From contig CAYVOX010000061.1 in NCBI GenBank assembly GCA_964453035.1, forward strand, positions 1-16,932: 16,932 nucleotides of DNA, given 5' to 3'. Positions 13,573 through 16,932 of this stretch are shown in pieces. A program made the translations under genes and the position numbers. This DNA comes from CAYVOX01 sp964453035. GTDB lineage: Bacteria; Chloroflexota; Anaerolineae; Anaerolineales; Anaerolineaceae. The notes below the pieces were generated by a model. The model did no database searches. It had not been told where the DNA came from and saw only the letters and a list, made by a program, of their open reading frames with translations. How positions within the stretch are numbered: position 1 is the stretch's first letter; every line of letters starts with the position of its first letter.

Positions 13573-14466
13573 TTACTTCCCCAGCAGCAACTCTCCCCAG
13601 GTGGTCGGGTCAGCCAGATTGCGTCCCTTGGCTGATGAAACCATGCTTTGCTGCGCGTTTTTGGTGGTATCGTCGTTATCCGAAACGGATAAGGCAAAGC
13701 CAAAACTGTCGCCCACTTGCGGCATCACGCCAAACAGGCTCCAGGGGATGGCAAACTCAGCACGGGTGATGCCCTGGCTGTCATCCCGCACCGCGGCGGC
13801 TTTGACGCCCGTCACAGCGCCCGCCTGGCCCGCAGGGAACCACAGGTAAGCTTCCATGCTCTGGTTGGCTTTTGGCTTGCCCAGCGAAATACCCAGTTGA
13901 AAGTCATCGCTGCTCAATTTATCCGAGGCAATATCACCTGTCAAGTCAGCGTCGAGTATGATTTCGATACTATCCCCCTTGAAAAGTTCCTCACCCGAAG
14001 CATTCTGAACATATTTATCATCTCTAATCTTGACGCCGATATACAAATTGGCTGCATCCCACCCGATGCGGAAGGATCCTGCCAGATCGTTGCGGTCCGT
14101 CCAGTTGGAGAGACCGTAAACCACCACCTCGGCGGCGTATTCAAGGCTGGTGTAGTCATTCCAGTCCGCGTCAATAGCCGGGGGCGAGGCAAAATACACT
14201 GCCTCAACGCTTGCGCCCGGACGCGGCTCAGGTTCGGTGGTAGCCGTTGGCAGCACCGGCGTTTTCGTTGCAGGCAGAGACGTGGCTGTGCTGAGTTTCT
14301 CAAATGTAGGGGTAACCACGGTTATCTGCGGGGTGATCAACGGTGAGGTAGTGGTCAGTTTAGGATTGATGACTTGCGGCGTAGGCCCCCCATCTCCGGG
14401 CAAATTGCAGGCTGCCAGGAGCATTAAAACAATCCCAAAAACCAGAAACAGGCGCTTGATTTTCAT
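13573..14466 (-). CDS. Lipoprotein with a CBM9-like (sugar-binding type) domain
   Basis: A 297-residue predicted lipoprotein. Lys3 and Arg5 precede a hydrophobic stretch and the lipobox LLAAC with Cys20. Residues 28-85 form a Thr/Pro-rich linker. Residues 86-297 resemble the family-9 carbohydrate-binding/DOMON-type beta-sandwich: IDADWNDYTSLEY (98-110), FRIGWDAANLYIGVKIRDD (132-150), GDSIEIILDADLTGD (164-178), AEFAIPWSLFG (236-246) and GFALSVSDND (256-265). Such domains bind sugars or heme-like ligands, often in surface-anchored proteins. The ligand is unknown and no enzymatic domain is present. The start is supported by GAGGTG 4 nt upstream. It follows the RNA methyltransferase by 19 bp and probably shares its transcript, although no functional link is evident. 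Its stop faces the permease stop at 3 bp. Confidence 0.75.
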   Translation of the reverse strand: MKIKRLFLVFGIVLMLLAACNLPGDGGPTPQVINPKLTTTSPLITPQITVVTPTFEKLSTATSLPATKTPVLPTATTEPEPRPGASVEAVYFASPPAIDADWNDYTSLEYAAEVVVYGLSNWTDRNDLAGSFRIGWDAANLYIGVKIRDDKYVQNASGEELFKGDSIEIILDADLTGDIASDKLSSDDFQLGISLGKPKANQSMEAYLWFPAGQAGAVTGVKAAAVRDDSQGITRAEFAIPWSLFGVMPQVGDSFGFALSVSDNDDTTKNAQQSMVSSAKGRNLADPTTWGELLLGK

Positions 14467-14470
14467 AATT

Positions 14471-14476
14471 CACCTC
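14471..14476 (-). promoter_or_regulatory. Ribosome binding site of the lipoprotein gene
   Basis: GAGGTG on the minus strand, 4 nt before the ATG at 14466. It contrasts with the leaderless start predicted for the gene upstream. Confidence 0.6.
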
Positions 14477-14485
14477 ACTTGATCA

Positions 14486-15703
14486 TCATAAGCGGAAAAG
14501 GCTGATGGTTTCGATGTGGTAGGTTTGAGGGAATAAATCAAAAGGCGTGATGGAATCCATCATATAGCCAGCCGCCAGCAGCCGTTTGGCATCGCGCGCC
14601 AGGGTGGCCGGGTCGCAAGAGACGTAGGCAAGCACAGGCGTTTGCAGGCGCGCAATGGCATCCAACACCCGGCGGTCCAATCCCGCGCGTGGAGGATCCA
14701 CCAAAATGACGTCCGGATGAACCTCCAGAGCAGGCAACACATCCTCGGCAGCGCCTTCGTAAAGCTCAACGTTTTCAAAGGTATCCAGGTTATCCACATA
14801 ATCTAGGCAGGCCGAAGGGGAAAGCTCTACGCCGATGCAGCGCTGCACACTGCCGGTAAAAAATGCACTGAACAACCCGACCCCGCAGTAGATATCCAAT
14901 AAGGTGCTGTTAAGGTTGAGGGGCAGGAGCGATTGCAGGTAAGTCACCATCGCGCCCGCCTGAGCCGTGTTGACCTGGAAAAACGACCCGGCGGAGACTT
15001 TAAATGGCCTCCCCAGCACTTCCATCATCAGGTAATCATTGCCCGCCAGCACAAATTCTTGCTCAGGGGTGCGGTGTACCACCGAAACGGGTAGTTCCAG
15101 GTTGAGGTCAGGCGTATGCTCGCCTTCCAGCAGCACCAGCGCGTCTTCTTCCGCGCCCTGGCGCAGTTCCAACCGGCTAATGCCACTCTCAGCGCCGATA
15201 TCCAGCGCTGGCCACAGGTGGTTCAGCCCTGCTTCAGGTAAATGACACTCGCTTATGGGAATCACCGCGTGCGATCCCGCGCGTTGAAATCCTAAACGCC
15301 CATCCTCCGCAAGGCTAAACTGGATAGTATTGCGGTAATTCCACGGTTCTGGCGCAGGCACAATCGGCCTAATAGGAGGGTTGGGCAGACCAGCCAGTCG
15401 CTGCAACTGGTCTCGGAGGATGCCTTCTTTGACTTGCAGTTGCTCCGGATAAGCCAGGTGCTGGTAGTGGCAGCCGCCGCAGCTGCCAAAATGCGGGCAG
15501 CGCGGCTGGATGCGCACCGGTGAGGGCTGCAACACCTTCACCAGTTCTGCGCGAACATGGCTGCGTTTTTCTTCCAGCACCCGCACGCCAACCCGCTCAC
15601 CCGGCAGGCCAAAGGGCACAAAAGCCGCCCTTCCATCAGGCAGGCGCCCAAGCGCATCTCCCCCATAAACCAGCGCAGTCAGGTCAATTTCAAACGTGTC
15701 CAT
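14486..15703 (-). CDS. rlmD: 23S rRNA (uracil-5-)-methyltransferase, RlmD/RumA type
   Basis: A 405-residue protein of the TrmA/RumA family, which methylates C5 of a uridine in RNA using S-adenosylmethionine. An N-terminal TRAM-like domain (about 1-60) is followed by the iron-sulfur cysteines Cys69, Cys75 and Cys78 (CPHFGSCGGC) and Cys153. SFFQVN (240-245), the SAM motif LLDIYCGVGLF (268-278) and ILVDPPRAGLD (333-343) follow. YVSCDP carries the catalytic Cys363, and HIETISLF supplies the likely general base, Glu398. The four cysteines fit RlmD (U1939) or RlmC-like enzymes; the target base is not certain. The ATG at 15703 is chosen over an in-frame upstream start (15748) because a -10 box lies 6 nt before it and the extra 15 residues are unlike the family. 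The lipoprotein gene follows. Confidence 0.88.
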   Translation of the reverse strand: MDTFEIDLTALVYGGDALGRLPDGRAAFVPFGLPGERVGVRVLEEKRSHVRAELVKVLQPSPVRIQPRCPHFGSCGGCHYQHLAYPEQLQVKEGILRDQLQRLAGLPNPPIRPIVPAPEPWNYRNTIQFSLAEDGRLGFQRAGSHAVIPISECHLPEAGLNHLWPALDIGAESGISRLELRQGAEEDALVLLEGEHTPDLNLELPVSVVHRTPEQEFVLAGNDYLMMEVLGRPFKVSAGSFFQVNTAQAGAMVTYLQSLLPLNLNSTLLDIYCGVGLFSAFFTGSVQRCIGVELSPSACLDYVDNLDTFENVELYEGAAEDVLPALEVHPDVILVDPPRAGLDRRVLDAIARLQTPVLAYVSCDPATLARDAKRLLAAGYMMDSITPFDLFPQTYHIETISLFRL

Positions 15704-15709
15704 ACCGGT

Positions 15710-15715
15710 ATTGTA
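15710..15715 (-). promoter_or_regulatory. -10 promoter element of the RNA methyltransferase, implying a leaderless mRNA
   Basis: TACAAT on the minus strand, with 6 nt (ACCGGT) before the ATG at 15703. No ribosome binding site is present. It lies downstream of the hairpin at 15747-15777. Confidence 0.5.
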
Positions 15716-15746
15716 ACTCAGATTTTCCCCACCTCTCCGCAATGGC

Positions 15747-15777
15747 AACCCCCGGGCGGATAATTGCCCCGGGGGTT
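15747..15777 (-). terminator. Probable argH terminator (perfect 10-bp inverted repeat)
   Basis: AACCCCCGGG (15747-15756) and CCCGGGGGTT (15768-15777) form a perfect 10-bp stem with an 11-nt loop. It starts 25 nt after the argH stop. The following T-tract on the minus strand is weak (TTGCCATT), so termination may be partial. The AA/TT ends make the stem symmetric; only argH reads toward it. Confidence 0.6.
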
Positions 15778-15802
15778 ATCAATTCTTCGATGGTAGGTTC
15801 AG

Positions 15803-16932
15803 TTACTTCTCAAGTAAGCCTCTCGCGCTTTCCATCTGAGCCCACACCGCCTGCGGGCTGGTTCCGCCCCGGGCAGCGCGGAGAGCTGTGGAGCGAACAA
15901 AATCGAACACCGCGTACACCTGCTCATCAAAGATGGGATGCACCGCTTTGAACGCATCCAGAGGCAGTTCGTTCAGCGCCGTGCCTGCCTCAAGTGCGCT
16001 CCGCACCACTTTTCCGGTCAGGCTGTGCGCCTCTCTGAAAGGGATGCCCCTTTCAACCAGGTAATCTGCCAGGTCGGTTGCCAGCATCGCCGGGTCTAAA
16101 GCCGCCCGGATGCGCTCAGGGTTAATCCGCAAAGAGCGCAAAAGACCAGCCATCACCGGCAGCATCACCTCCACCGTATCAGCAGCCTCAAACACAGGCT
16201 CCTTATCCTCCTGTAAATCTTTGTCATAAGCCGAAGGCAACCCCTTAAGCATGGCCAGCAAACCGGTCAATTTGCCAATGAGCGTGCCTGTTTTTCCACG
16301 GGTCAGTTCCAGCATATCCGGGTTCTTTTTCTGCGGCATGAGGCTGGAACCGGTGGAATACGCATCCGAAAGCTCGATAAAGCCGAACTCCGCAGAGGAA
16401 TAAATCACCAGCGCCTCGGATAAACGCGAAAGATGCACGCCCATCAGGGCTGAATTGAATAGAAATTCAACCGCGAAATCGCGGTTTGAAACCGCGTCCA
16501 GGCTGTTTTGTGCAGCGGAATGGAACCCCAGGGCTGTAGCCAGTTGCTGGCGGTCAATTGCTACGGGCGTGCCAGCCAGCGCGCCGCTGCCCAGCGGGCA
16601 AACCCCGGCTTGCGTTTTCAACTGCTGGAACCGTTCTCCATCCCGTTGCAGCGGCCAAAAATGAGAAAGCCACCAGTGGCTGAGCAGGATGGGTTGGGCG
16701 CGTTGGAGGTGGGTGTAACCCGGCAGCACCACCGCCATATCCATCTCCGCGCGTTCAACCAGCGCAGCCTGCAAATCCTTGATGCTGTGGCCAATACCAT
16801 CCACTGCTTCCATCATCCACAGGCAAAAATCGGTTGCCACCTGGTCGTTTCGGCTGCGTCCGGTGTGCAACTTACCCGCTACCGGTCCAATCAACTCGGT
16901 CAGGCGGCGCTCCACGGCAGTGTGAACGTCTT
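15803..16932 (-). CDS. argH: Argininosuccinate lyase, 5' end cut by window edge
   Basis: The visible 375 residues cover most of argininosuccinate lyase, which splits argininosuccinate into arginine and fumarate in the last step of arginine synthesis. About 85-90 N-terminal residues lie beyond the right edge, judging by the usual length of about 460. Seen: DVHTAVERRLTELIG at the edge, KLHTGRSRNDQVATD, the catalytic-His segment LPGYTHLQRAQP, LGSGALAGTPVAIDR and the fumarase/lyase signature GSSLMPQKKNPD, which holds the catalytic serine loop. YDKDLQEDKEPVF and GIPFREAHSLTGKVV also fit the family. The GTG at 16915 is internal, because the frame stays open and family-like (DVHTA) up to the edge. 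It ends 25 bp before a palindromic hairpin. Confidence 0.95.
   Translation of the reverse strand, partial: DVHTAVERRLTELIGPVAGKLHTGRSRNDQVATDFCLWMMEAVDGIGHSIKDLQAALVERAEMDMAVVLPGYTHLQRAQPILLSHWWLSHFWPLQRDGERFQQLKTQAGVCPLGSGALAGTPVAIDRQQLATALGFHSAAQNSLDAVSNRDFAVEFLFNSALMGVHLSRLSEALVIYSSAEFGFIELSDAYSTGSSLMPQKKNPDMLELTRGKTGTLIGKLTGLLAMLKGLPSAYDKDLQEDKEPVFEAADTVEVMLPVMAGLLRSLRINPERIRAALDPAMLATDLADYLVERGIPFREAHSLTGKVVRSALEAGTALNELPLDAFKAVHPIFDEQVYAVFDFVRSTALRAARGGTSPQAVWAQMESARGLLEK

Noticed and set aside
15704..15748. Upstream start of the RNA methyltransferase (15 extra residues)
   Set aside because: The added sequence overlaps the terminator hairpin and promoter and does not resemble the family's N-terminus.

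Overview
The window looks like chromosomal DNA from a Chloroflexota bacterium, probably of the Anaerolineae type. This placement is an inference. It rests on a split methylmalonyl-CoA mutase next to its epimerase, extracytoplasmic proteins with long Thr/Pro-rich tails, and the general character of the housekeeping proteins. Sixteen genes cover almost the whole window. No gap exceeds about 150 bases, and I see no tRNA, rRNA, CRISPR array, insertion sequence or phage gene.

Layout. On the minus strand, positions 1-1757 carry the catalytic subunit of methylmalonyl-CoA mutase followed by the start of methylmalonyl-CoA epimerase (propionate/methylmalonyl metabolism). A divergent promoter region (1758-1902) leads to a plus-strand pair, a CPA2-type cation:proton antiporter and a small PII-like protein. 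Next on the plus strand comes rplI (ribosomal protein L9), closed by a strong terminator. A four-gene region follows: a RodZ-like membrane protein with two helix-turn-helix domains, rimO (S12 methylthiotransferase) and a GT-C type glycosyltransferase, meeting head-on a minus-strand CopD-like membrane protein at 8428/8442.

The minus strand from 11845 down to 8442 reads murJ (lipid II flippase family), a TPR membrane protein, then the CopD-like protein. Divergent from murJ, the plus strand carries a metal-type ABC transporter ATPase and permease (Mn/Zn family) that overlap by 4 nt; no substrate-binding protein is seen. These converge on a minus-strand set reading from the right edge: argH (5' truncated), a palindromic hairpin, an RlmD-type RNA methyltransferase, and a lipoprotein with a CBM9-like domain.

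How the genes work together: cell-envelope themes recur (RodZ-like, MurJ, GT-C transferase, TPR protein, lipoprotein), as does ribosome/RNA maintenance (L9, RimO, RlmD-type), but most are neighbours rather than an obvious pathway. The tightest functional pairs are mutase/epimerase, antiporter/PII-like protein, and ABC ATPase/permease.

The most interesting signals are not gene content. A GGTA(A/T/C)AAT-like -10 box stands before most transcription units, and in four genes it lies only 6-7 nt before the ATG, implying leaderless mRNAs; this fixes the starts of murJ and the RNA methyltransferase. The antiporter/PII-like pair, the tandem HTH of the RodZ-like protein, a regular Thr-x-Pro repeat in the TPR protein's cytoplasmic tail, and a MurJ lacking usual arginines are also worth checking. 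I found no clearly undescribed multi-gene system.
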